Source: Crocinitomicaceae bacterium
GTDB taxonomy: Bacteria > Bacteroidota > Bacteroidia > Flavobacteriales_D > Crocinitomicaceae
Direction: 5' to 3'
DNA length: 64,000 bases
Assembly (NCBI GenBank): GCA_016709005.1
Contig: JADJEU010000008.1
Location: 62,001-126,000, forward strand
The notes beneath the pieces were generated by a model that was not told the origin of the DNA, searched no databases, and saw nothing but the letters and a program-made list of their open reading frames with translations. Made by a program: the position numbers and the translations under genes. Of the stretch, positions 8,080-15,477 are shown one piece after another; the stretch's first letter is position 1, and every line of letters starts with the position of its first letter.

Positions 8080-8988
8080 TTATTTATTCCTCGGATGGTA
8101 CGATATAATCGCCTCTCTCAATAAATCGTTGCTCAAGTGCGTATAAATTTCAGTAGTGCTGATTGATTCATGCCCAAGCATTTCTTGAATAGCTCTGAGA
8201 TTGGCTCCACCTTCAACCAAATGTGTTGCAAACGAATGTCTGAATGTGTGCGGTGAAATACTTTTTCGCAATCTTATTTTTTGAGCTAACTGTTGAATGA
8301 TGGTATAAATCATAATGCGCGTCAGCTTTGCGCCACGACGATTCAGGAATAAAATATCTTCGTGTCCTGGTTGAATTTCCTGATGCACACGTGTGAAATC
8401 TTTGTAGAGATTGATTTCTTTTTCAACCGTTGAACTTACCGGCACAAGGCGCTCTTTATTTCCCTTTCCAATCACGCGAATAAAACCTTCTTCAAAATAA
8501 ATATTGGTGATTTTAAGATTGACAAGTTCACTTACACGCAGCCCGCAGCTGTATAAGGTTTCTAGCATAGCGCGGTTTCGGTGTCCTTCGTTTTTAGAAA
8601 GGTCAACAGCAGCAAGTAAAGCATCTATTTCTTCTTTGTCTAAAACCTCTGGTAACTTCTTTCCGATTTTGGGTAATTCTAAAAGTTCTGTTGGATCTTG
8701 TTTGATTTCATCTTCTATGACCAGATACTCAAAAAAGTTTCGAATACCTGAAATGATGCGCGCTTGAGATCGAGCTGCAATTCCCATTTCACTGATCCAG
8801 CGAATCATTTCCTGCAAATCTTTTAAGGTAATCTCAGTTGGCTTTTTTTCTGATCCAACGTATTCTATAAATTGCGTAAGCTTTTCATAATCTCGGATAT
8901 ACGCAAGAATACTATTCTCAGAAAGAGATTTTTCAATTTTGAGAAAACTCTGATAATCCTTTTTATATTTGATCCAGGATGAGTGCAA
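8080..8988 (-). CDS. xerD: Site-specific tyrosine recombinase XerD
   Basis: A 302-residue tyrosine recombinase that with its partner resolves chromosome dimers at dif during division. The N-terminal SAM-like core-binding domain (residues 1-90) is followed by a catalytic domain with all six expected residues: R151 (SCGLRVSEL), K175 (IGKGNKER), H247 and R250 (HTFRHSFATHL), H273 (LGHESISTTEIY) and Y282. It has the length and structure of housekeeping XerC/XerD, not a phage integrase, and there are no phage genes nearby. XerC is possible in place of XerD. Its start overlaps the divergent aroQ start by ten bases. Confidence 0.9.
   Translation of the reverse strand: MHSSWIKYKKDYQSFLKIEKSLSENSILAYIRDYEKLTQFIEYVGSEKKPTEITLKDLQEMIRWISEMGIAARSQARIISGIRNFFEYLVIEDEIKQDPTELLELPKIGKKLPEVLDKEEIDALLAAVDLSKNEGHRNRAMLETLYSCGLRVSELVNLKITNIYFEEGFIRVIGKGNKERLVPVSSTVEKEINLYKDFTRVHQEIQPGHEDILFLNRRGAKLTRIMIYTIIQQLAQKIRLRKSISPHTFRHSFATHLVEGGANLRAIQEMLGHESISTTEIYTHLSNDLLREAIISYHPRNK
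8937..8971 (+). promoter_or_regulatory. Predicted aroQ promoter inside the start of xerD
   Basis: TTTTG at 8937-8941, 22 bases, then TATATTTG at 8964-8971, seven bases before the aroQ ATG. It lies within the first codons of the opposite-strand xerD. Confidence 0.55.
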
Positions 8989-9395
8989 AACGAATTTTAA
9001 TAGTGAATGGTCCGAATTTAAATTTACTCGGAAAAAGAGAGACTTCTGTTTATGGTAACAAAAGTTTTGAAGAATATTTTGTGGACTTGAAAAAGAAATT
9101 TGCGAATCTCAACGTGGAATATTTTCAATCAAACATTGAAGGTGAACTGATTGATGTAATTCAGCAATCTCATTATGACGGAATAGTTTTAAATGCTGGT
9201 GGTTATACACATACGTCTGTTGCTATTCGTGATGCAATCTCTGCAATCAAAACACCAGTTGTAGAAGTACATATTTCAAACATTTCAGCACGTGAATCTT
9301 TCAGGCATGAATCCATGATTTCTCCTGTTTGTGTTGGGTGTGTATTTGGGTTTGGATTAAAATCGTATGAATTGGCATTGGTTTATTTTGCTTAA
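8979..9395 (+). CDS. aroQ: Type II 3-dehydroquinate dehydratase
   Basis: Third step of the shikimate pathway, 3-dehydroquinate to 3-dehydroshikimate, as a cytosolic dodecamer in the family. At 138 residues it is the usual size. Motifs in order: NGPNLNLLGKRE near residue 10 (active site Asn, Arg), the lid region with Tyr (SVYGN), NAGGYTHTSVAIRDAI with the His/Thr/Ser pocket, and VEVHISNISARESFRHES with the catalytic His and Arg. The start codon overlaps the xerD 5' end on the other strand. The short upstream gap implies a leader of only a few bases. Confidence 0.95.
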   Translation: MSAKRILIVNGPNLNLLGKRETSVYGNKSFEEYFVDLKKKFANLNVEYFQSNIEGELIDVIQQSHYDGIVLNAGGYTHTSVAIRDAISAIKTPVVEVHISNISARESFRHESMISPVCVGCVFGFGLKSYELALVYFA

Positions 9396-9476
9396 CCCGA
9401 TTACGTTTATCTCCCAGAAAAAATTTGTTGAAATTAGTGCGATCCTTTGCTGAAAATTTGCTTGAAGAGAATAACG

Positions 9477-9776
9477 TTAATTTTCTGCTCTTTTAATCTT
9501 GCTCAAAATTTTAGAATCGGCCACAAATGTTCCAAATGGGATAAGTGAAGCAAGTAAAACCAAAAACAAGGTTAAAAAATTCCATCTAGCGTAAAAGTGT
9601 ACGTAGATTGCAAGCGCAACATACCCAACAAATAAGACCCCGTGAGCCATTCCAATATAATAAGTTGGTTCAGGAATATTCCAGATGTATTTGAGTGGCA
9701 TTGTTACAAATAAGATCAGTAAAAAAGAAATTCCTTCGAGCAATGCTACACGTCTGAATAGTCTGATCATGTTCAT
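9477..9776 (-). CDS. DUF3817 small membrane protein
   Basis: A 99-residue integral membrane protein with three hydrophobic segments. It has the DUF3817 pattern RRVALLEGISFLLILFVTMPLKY followed by YIGMAHGVLFVGYVA. The function is unknown. The start overlaps the stop of the MarR gene by four bases (ATGA), making it the last gene of a five-gene operon with MarR, OB-fold, YceI and DoxX genes. An in-frame second Met two codons later is an equally possible start. Confidence 0.8.
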   Translation of the reverse strand: MNMIRLFRRVALLEGISFLLILFVTMPLKYIWNIPEPTYYIGMAHGVLFVGYVALAIYVHFYARWNFLTLFLVLLASLIPFGTFVADSKILSKIKRAEN

Positions 9777-10225
9777 AAATCAGTGCGCATTTTATCGAGA
9801 AGTTCATTCATTTTTTTTGCTTCAGATTCAGAGACATTTTGCAGTCTTTTATCCATTTGTTTTTCCCAGACATCAATCTCTTTTAGAAGATCCAGACCAG
9901 TTTTTGAAATGAGCACATCTTTTTGCCTGCGATCACCGGAATTTTCCGTGCGTTCGATCAATTCTTTTTGTACTAGTCGTTCAATGATTCTGCTGACATC
10001 TGAATTTCTATCAATCATACGTTCTTTAATCAAACCAATGCTGACTGGTTTTTGATTTTGACCACGCAAAATTCGCAGGACGTTGTATTGAGTAGGTGTG
10101 ATGTCGTAATCTTTGATTGTGTGCTGAAAACATTCACCAAGCCTGGATGTTGTGAGCATCATATTAACCATGAGCTTGTGATATTCATTACGGAATTTTG
10201 ATTTCAATTCGTCTTCAATTTTCAT
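9773..10225 (-). CDS. MarR-family transcriptional regulator
   Basis: A 150-residue winged-helix regulator. The central part (TPTQYNVLRILRGQNQKPVSIGLIKERMIDRNSDVSRIIERL) is the MarR helix-turn-helix, followed by the wing with ERTENSGDRRQKDVLISKTG, the D-R-R signature. Helices at both ends would form the dimer interface. It is the fourth gene of an operon, and an inverted repeat over the operon's predicted promoter (11657-11676) is a candidate binding site. The effector is unknown. Confidence 0.88.
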   Translation of the reverse strand: MKIEDELKSKFRNEYHKLMVNMMLTTSRLGECFQHTIKDYDITPTQYNVLRILRGQNQKPVSIGLIKERMIDRNSDVSRIIERLVQKELIERTENSGDRRQKDVLISKTGLDLLKEIDVWEKQMDKRLQNVSESEAKKMNELLDKMRTDL

Positions 10226-10253
10226 AGCTCATTTGAAAGTGTTGCAATATTAC

Positions 10254-10721
10254 TCAATTAAAATTAAAAATAGGCTTGCCCAGAATCGCATTCAGGTAAC
10301 GGCCAAAGTCCTCGTCGTAGACAGCACCTGCGCTTACAACTCCCGTAATTTTTGTAGAATCGCCAACACTGAGTGCAGATGCTTTTTCTTTTTGATCTTC
10401 CATTAATGTAAATCTTGCACCAGCCTCTTCTCGTTTACCTCTTAGTTCAATCACGGTTTCTCCTTTTAGATTTGTTTCGATTGAAGCTATTTTTCCAGTC
10501 ATTGTAACAATTTTTGAATCACCATCTTCCGCAAGATATTTTTCTTTTGCTTCCAGTGGTCGGTCAATAAATTCTGACGTAAAATCATCTACACCAAATT
10601 CAGCAAAAACAGGTGCCGATTTTACATCACGATGAGGTTGAAACCAAATGTCTAGGCCTATTCCTGCTCCTAATAGTATGAAGCAAAGGCCTGCGATTGC
10701 GGGATATTTTAGTTTATTCAT
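10254..10721 (-). CDS. Membrane-anchored OB-fold (tRNA_anti-like) protein
   Basis: A 155-residue protein with one N-terminal membrane segment (YPAIAGLCFILLGAGIGLDIWF). The soluble part begins with a helix (EAKEKYLAEDGDSKIVTMTGKI) and continues as an OB-type beta barrel (GKIASIETNLKGETVIEL... VGDSTKITGVVSAG). This matches the tRNA_anti-like family often found beside YceI genes in Bacteroidota. The role is unknown. Its start overlaps the YceI stop by eight bases, so the two are translationally linked and may act together in the periplasm. Confidence 0.65.
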   Translation of the reverse strand: MNKLKYPAIAGLCFILLGAGIGLDIWFQPHRDVKSAPVFAEFGVDDFTSEFIDRPLEAKEKYLAEDGDSKIVTMTGKIASIETNLKGETVIELRGKREEAGARFTLMEDQKEKASALSVGDSTKITGVVSAGAVYDEDFGRYLNAILGKPIFNFN

Positions 10722-11241
10722 ATTCTGCTTTTACAGTTAAATCAAGTATGTCTGAAATTGAACCTTCCTTGCCATCAACGCCGTAAAGAAAACGATCCAA
10801 TTTGAAGGTTGCGTTGGCGTAAATTTTTGTTCCATCTACTTTAATGATTGCTTTAGTTTCTATCGGATTTGTAACGCCTTTGATTGTCAGCGATCCTTTC
10901 ACATTTACTTTATATTCGCCGTCTTGCGCATAATTTATTTTTGTGTGATCGGTGATAGATCCAACAAATTTTGCGCGCGGAAATTCTCGTGAATGCATCA
11001 CATCTTCTTCGTTAAAATGTTTTTGCATTGTTGCGTTTTCAAACATAAAACTTTGAATTGCAAAACTGAAAATGAGTTTGCCAGTTTCTGTATTTAGCTC
11101 ACTGATTCCTGAATAATTTTCGGCCAACACTTCTTCTAATTCTGAATAGAAGCTGACAAATGCGGTTTGTGTAGTTTTGATTTGAGATTGTCCTGAAAAG
11201 GAAACTGCGCTTATCAGAAGCACTAATAAGATGTTTTTCAT
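10714..11241 (-). CDS. YceI-family periplasmic protein
   Basis: A 175-residue protein with a signal peptide (ISAVSFSGQSQ) and a YceI-type lipocalin-like barrel. The segment FVGSITDHTKINYAQDGEYKVNVKGSLTIKGVTNPIE is the family hallmark. YceI proteins bind polyisoprenoid-type lipids or related hydrophobic molecules. It overlaps its neighbours on both sides (four bases with DoxX, eight with the OB-fold gene). Confidence 0.85.
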   Translation of the reverse strand: MKNILLVLLISAVSFSGQSQIKTTQTAFVSFYSELEEVLAENYSGISELNTETGKLIFSFAIQSFMFENATMQKHFNEEDVMHSREFPRAKFVGSITDHTKINYAQDGEYKVNVKGSLTIKGVTNPIETKAIIKVDGTKIYANATFKLDRFLYGVDGKEGSISDILDLTVKAEYE

Positions 11242-11615
11242 TGTATGTTTTTTTTAGGTCTGATAAAAAGATAATTAATCCAGATAACCAGAATAATTGC
11301 AAGCGGAAAGTAAAAAGGTTCTGAGTGCTGAATGTGCGTGTAGACCGCACCTGAAAGTATACAGCTTAAAAGTAAAACGCCAAAAATTGTAGTACGTGGA
11401 ATAATCAAAAGTATGATTCCAAGAATTTCAGCAAAGGCAATGTAGTTTTTGAAGTCGATCAAATTCCACTTTAAAAAGTTGTTGACGATGGTTTCGTTAT
11501 TTGATAGCTTCATGTAAGCACTTCCGGTTAAAACCAAAACAAGTGCAAGGATGACTCCTAGATAACTTATTTTTTGAAGTAGGGGAGTAGCGTTGATATT
11601 TTGTGTTTGGCTCAT
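11238..11615 (-). CDS. DoxX-family membrane protein
   Basis: A 125-residue protein with four membrane segments. It has DoxX-type features: GSAYMKLSNNETIVNNFLKWNL after the first helix and FAEILGIILLIIPRTTIFGVLLLSCILSGAVYTH. It is the first gene of the operon DoxX-YceI-OB fold-MarR-DUF3817, with a well-formed promoter directly upstream. DoxX proteins are associated with membrane quinone or thiol redox processes in some bacteria, but the role here is unknown. Confidence 0.78.
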   Translation of the reverse strand: MSQTQNINATPLLQKISYLGVILALVLVLTGSAYMKLSNNETIVNNFLKWNLIDFKNYIAFAEILGIILLIIPRTTIFGVLLLSCILSGAVYTHIQHSEPFYFPLAIILVIWINYLFIRPKKNIQ

Positions 11616-11631
11616 AAAAATTATTAAAGTA

Positions 11632-11662
11632 CAAATATATGTCGAAACAATTAATGTTACAA
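11632..11662 (-). promoter_or_regulatory. Predicted promoter of the DoxX-YceI-MarR operon
   Basis: On the minus strand: TTG (11660-11662), 20 bases, TATATTTG (11632-11639), then the DoxX ATG 16 bases on. One of the best consensus matches in the window. Confidence 0.65.
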
Positions 11663-11676
11663 CAAATAAATTGTAA
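11657..11676. promoter_or_regulatory. Candidate MarR operator
   Basis: Inverted repeat TTACAA, eight bases, TTGTAA. It covers the -33 element of the operon promoter, where a repressor would block polymerase. Assignment to the MarR protein of the same operon is inference. Confidence 0.45.
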
Positions 11677-11724
11677 TTTTTCTCTTAAATTTTCATAAAC
11701 CTTGATTAGGTAGGTATCTGTGAA

Positions 11725-12210
11725 TTATTTTTCTAACTCCTTAGCAGAAGCCAGTACTTGATTTTGAAGGTCTTCTTTATACTTTTCAATCTTCATACGG
11801 ACGCCGGCATCAGCAGACCCAATAATACTTGCAGCCAGGATGCCTGCATTTTTAGCTCCGTTTAATGCAACGGTAGCCACTGGAATTCCGCCTGGCATTT
11901 GTAAGATAGACAAAATAGAATCCCAACCGTCTATCGAGTTTGATGACTTGATCGGAACACCAATAACAGGAAGCGCAGTTAAAGATGCAGTCATACCCGG
12001 CAAATGAGCTGCGCCACCAGCACCAGCAATAATTACTTTTAATCCGCGATTAGCTGCAGACTTAGCGTATTCAAACATACGTTCTGGCGTGCGGTGTGCA
12101 GATACCACTGTTAGTTCGTAGGAAATTCCGAATTGTTTAAGCATTTCAGCCGCCTCCTGCATGATTGGAAGATCTGATTTGCTGCCCATGATAATTCCTA
12201 CTTCTGCCAT
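11725..12210 (-). CDS. purE: N5-carboxyaminoimidazole ribonucleotide mutase
   Basis: Class I PurE of 161 residues, converting N5-CAIR to CAIR in purine synthesis. Visible motifs: GSKSDLPIM at residues 9-17 (phosphate loop), SAHRTPERM at about 39-47 (catalytic His), and AGAGGAAHLPGM followed by PVIGVPIKSS. It lies 58 bases downstream of purK and has its own TAAATTTG box in the gap, so it may be transcribed both with purK and alone. Confidence 0.96.
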   Translation of the reverse strand: MAEVGIIMGSKSDLPIMQEAAEMLKQFGISYELTVVSAHRTPERMFEYAKSAANRGLKVIIAGAGGAAHLPGMTASLTALPVIGVPIKSSNSIDGWDSILSILQMPGGIPVATVALNGAKNAGILAASIIGSADAGVRMKIEKYKEDLQNQVLASAKELEK

Positions 12211-12224
12211 AAAAATTGTTTTAG

Positions 12225-12232
12225 CAAATTTA
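12225..12232 (-). promoter_or_regulatory. Predicted -7 box of purE
   Basis: TAAATTTG on the minus strand, 14 bases before the purE ATG, in the purK-purE gap. No -33 match. Confidence 0.38.
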
Positions 12233-12268
12233 ACTTTTTTGTTTTGATACTATAGATTCAAATTAAAA

Positions 12269-13411
12269 TCAGGCAATCACCCGAATCATTTGTTTCACTT
12301 TTTCAGCAATTATTTTTGCTTCGTGTAGAGACTCATTCAAAACGGTCACATGCCCCATTTTGCGAAATGATTTTGTCGTTGTCTTACCATAAATGTGAGG
12401 GTAAACACCTTTTATAGCAAGCGCCTCTGTTAATCCCTGATAGACTACATTACCGGAATAATTTTTTTCACCCAGGAGGTTTAGCATTACGGATGGTAAT
12501 ATAATATCGGTTGAACCTAGAGGCAATCCTAGAATTGCACGCAGGTGTTGCTCATATTGTGAGGTATAACTTCCTTCAATTGTTTGATGTCCGCTGTTGT
12601 GAGGGCGCGGTGCAATTTCATTTACAAGAATCTCTCCACTTTTTGTAAGAAACATTTCTACTGCTAGCACGCCAACCATTTGCATTTTTTCAATGACACT
12701 TTGAGCGACTGCTTGCGCTTTTGTTTCTATCTCTAAGCTGATATCAGCTGGTGAAAAGAGAAATTCAACCAAGTTGGCTTCAGGGTTAAATTCAAGTTCT
12801 ACGACTGGAAATGATTTTATATCTCCCTGCACATTCCTGGCTACAATGACAGAAAGTTCTTTTTCAAAATCAACAAATTTTTCAAGAACCGAAGGAGCAT
12901 CAAAGGCTTTGGTCAAATCAGCTGTTGTTCTTAAAACTTGTACTCCTTTTCCATCATAACCTCCTCGTCTTAATTTTTGCACACAAGGAAGAAAATCAAG
13001 ATGTTGAGTAAGTTCCGCAGCATTCTCAATCAGTCTGAAGTCTGCCGTAGGAATAGCGTGTTTTTGGTAGAATTCTTTTTGGCTCCCTTTATCCTGAACC
13101 ATTTGAATCAGTATAGGTTGCGGGTATATTTGCACGCCCTCATATTCTAGTTTCAGAAGAGCTTCTACGTTGACATGTTCGATTTCGATCGTTACCACAT
13201 TTTTATCTTTTCCAAAGTTGTAGACCGACTCAAATTCGGTGATACTGCCTTGTTCAAAATGGTGCGCAATCTTTGAAGAGGGGGCATGTGCTTCCGGATC
13301 CAATATATAAACGTTTACATCAAGATTGGCAGCTTCTTGAATAAACATGCGTCCCAATTGCCCGCCGCCAAGAATTCCTAACTTAAATTTATCTGAGTAA
13401 AATGGTATCAT
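12269..13411 (-). CDS. purK: N5-carboxyaminoimidazole ribonucleotide synthase
   Basis: A 380-residue ATP-grasp enzyme making N5-CAIR from AIR, bicarbonate and ATP, and feeding PurE encoded next to it. The N-terminal GILGGGQLGRMFIQEAANL is the family's biotin carboxylase-type nucleotide fold. The ATP-grasp part shows RRGGYDGKGVQVL and VLEKFVDFEKELSVIVARN, and VNEIAPRPHNSGHQTIEGS is the PurK signature. Length and gene order are standard. Confidence 0.96.
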   Translation of the reverse strand: MIPFYSDKFKLGILGGGQLGRMFIQEAANLDVNVYILDPEAHAPSSKIAHHFEQGSITEFESVYNFGKDKNVVTIEIEHVNVEALLKLEYEGVQIYPQPILIQMVQDKGSQKEFYQKHAIPTADFRLIENAAELTQHLDFLPCVQKLRRGGYDGKGVQVLRTTADLTKAFDAPSVLEKFVDFEKELSVIVARNVQGDIKSFPVVELEFNPEANLVEFLFSPADISLEIETKAQAVAQSVIEKMQMVGVLAVEMFLTKSGEILVNEIAPRPHNSGHQTIEGSYTSQYEQHLRAILGLPLGSTDIILPSVMLNLLGEKNYSGNVVYQGLTEALAIKGVYPHIYGKTTTKSFRKMGHVTVLNESLHEAKIIAEKVKQMIRVIA

Positions 13412-13758
13412 CGAATTTGGTTGTCAAAGTTTATAAATTTCTCTAATTCTTTTATCTGCACAAGAGATTTTTTTAAGAAGGAAAATTACAGGGCCTGCTA
13501 ATGTTCAAAGGAATTTAAGAGCTGTTTTTTAAGGCTCAAAGATGCCAAATTAATTTGAGATAAGCTAATTGGATGAAGGCTGCTCTCATAGCTTCATTAT
13601 TTTGTAGAGCATAGCTCGATTGCACATCAAAAAAATAGATAATCAACGATGTAACATAATTTTACGTCTGAAGTATAAATAGAAGTCTTATGATGGAATC
13701 TTTGTTAAATCTGATTAAATCCTATATATTTGTCATTGTAACTGCTAAACCCAAGAGT
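13412..13758. other. Intergenic region between purK and the surface locus
   Basis: AT-rich, divergent promoter region. I found no exact TAnnTTTG box for the plus-strand locus and only one-mismatch candidates for purK. No RNA gene or clear hairpin seen. Confidence 0.5.
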
Positions 13759-15477
13759 ATGTTTAAAAAAGTTATAGGACTAGTTTCAATCGCCTTAATG
13801 CCTCAGATTTCTTCAGGGCAGGCCTTTGATTTCACTATTACTACTTTAATCGCACCCGCAAGTGGATGTTTGTTGCCTAATTCAAATATTATTACGGTAT
13901 CAGTCGTTAATGCTGGTCCAGTGGTTGGCGGGACTTATTTTGCTCTTTCTTTAGATGTCAGTTATTCGCTTAATGGTGCTCCGCCGGTAGTAGAGACAAT
14001 GGTCTTAGGGGCTCCAATGAATGGAGGTGTCGTCTATACTTATTCTTTTATCACGCAAGCTGATTTATCGCCTTGTCAAGTTCATACATTAGACTTTCAA
14101 GTTACAGGAACGCTTCCTGAAACAAACTTGGCGAATAATACTTGGAGTACGACCGTCACTTCAGATTGTCCGCCAATTCCAGGAGGTACCACAATGCCGG
14201 ATACTGTTTGTTCTGGTCTCAACTCCGGAAATTTAATATCGTGGGGTAATTTAGGTGTTATTGACCATTGGGTTTACTCGAATAATTGGGGGTTAAGTTG
14301 GAATGCGGTTGCTAATAATACCAGTACTCAGCCTTATTCAAACATACTTTTCAACGAACTTTGGTATATAGTTATCGGCAGTTTATATGGTTATTGCCCT
14401 TCTGATTCAACTCCAGTTGATACAATCATTGCAGTTTCGCAATCAGTTGCGGGTTCATTGCCGCCGGATTTTGATATTTGTGACAATGGCAACGGTGGAC
14501 AGATTGATCTTACCGGATATGTTGGCAATATCGTTGGTTGGGAATGTTCATGGACCAATGGAGCAACCTGGGTGCCTGTTGCCAACACGACAGATTCACT
14601 AGAGTATTTAAATATTGGCGACACCGTGATGTATCAGGTGATAGTAAAAAATAGTGTTTGCCCGGCAGTTACTTCGGCACCAATTACAATGACTTTAATT
14701 CCCGGATCAGATGCTGGTTCAATCGTAGGAGAGCTGTTGGTATGTAATTTTGAAAATGATTCGTCACTCGAAGTGAATCCAAATGTCGGTAATGTAGTGG
14801 ATTGGTTGATTTCAACAGATAACGCAGTCACTTGGGTAAGTTCTGGCGTTTCGGATACTACCTATGATTATGCTGGATTAGATGGATATACAGTTTTTGC
14901 AGCTCTTATCCAGGAAGGCGCTTGTCCGTATGATACCGCATTCCACTCTATCGTCGTCTTGCCACTATTAGTAACTGCTGATCCGACAATCACAATTGTA
15001 GAGGGCGACTCAATTCAGCTTATAGCAAATGGCGGAGTTTATTTTGAATGGTTTCCAGCTGTATTTATGGACGATCCTTCTATCAGTAATCCAACTGTAT
15101 GGCCTGAAGCCACTACCACTTATTATGTTGAAGTCACGGACCTCAATGGTTGTTCAGATACTGCATCTCTGGTGATTACTGTCGCTGCCAATCTTACTAC
15201 CGTTGTTGTACCAAACCTATTAACTCCGAACGCAGACACCTATAATGACATATTGATTATTCCAAATATTGATACTTATCCTGGAAATGAACTTGTAATT
15301 TTTAACTCATATGGTCAGGTGATTTTCCAGTCAACTCCTTATAACAATGATTGGGATGCAACAATAAATGGAGATGCAGTGCCTGATGGAACATATTATT
15401 ACATTTTAGATCTGCACGATCCTATTTTGGCTCCAGATCCATTTCAAGGAGTAATCACAATACTAGGCAATGATTAG
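13759..15477 (+). CDS. Secreted adhesin-like protein with CHU_C (T9SS type B) sorting domain
   Basis: I prefer the start at 13759, which begins a good signal peptide (MFKKVIGLVSIALMPQISSGQA); the frame is open back to an ATG at 13690. The mature protein starts with a CARDB-like beta domain at about residues 25-130. Three repeats of about 90-100 residues follow, each with a W-x(n)-G-x-(S/T)-W core (HWVYSNNWGLSW, WECSWTNGATW, WLISTDNAVTW), then an Ig-like segment. The C-terminal 90 residues (VPNLLTPNADTYNDIL... LVIFNSYGQVIFQS) are the gliding motility-associated CHU_C domain that directs export by the T9SS. It should end up on or outside the cell surface. It overlaps the SprF-like gene by eight bases, so they form a translational pair. 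Confidence 0.85.
   Translation: MFKKVIGLVSIALMPQISSGQAFDFTITTLIAPASGCLLPNSNIITVSVVNAGPVVGGTYFALSLDVSYSLNGAPPVVETMVLGAPMNGGVVYTYSFITQADLSPCQVHTLDFQVTGTLPETNLANNTWSTTVTSDCPPIPGGTTMPDTVCSGLNSGNLISWGNLGVIDHWVYSNNWGLSWNAVANNTSTQPYSNILFNELWYIVIGSLYGYCPSDSTPVDTIIAVSQSVAGSLPPDFDICDNGNGGQIDLTGYVGNIVGWECSWTNGATWVPVANTTDSLEYLNIGDTVMYQVIVKNSVCPAVTSAPITMTLIPGSDAGSIVGELLVCNFENDSSLEVNPNVGNVVDWLISTDNAVTWVSSGVSDTTYDYAGLDGYTVFAALIQEGACPYDTAFHSIVVLPLLVTADPTITIVEGDSIQLIANGGVYFEWFPAVFMDDPSISNPTVWPEATTTYYVEVTDLNGCSDTASLVITVAANLTTVVVPNLLTPNADTYNDILIIPNIDTYPGNELVIFNSYGQVIFQSTPYNNDWDATINGDAVPDGTYYYILDLHDPILAPDPFQGVITILGND

Noticed and set aside
8080..8988. XerD-like gene as a phage or island integrase
   Set aside because: Housekeeping length and no tRNA, attachment site or phage genes nearby.
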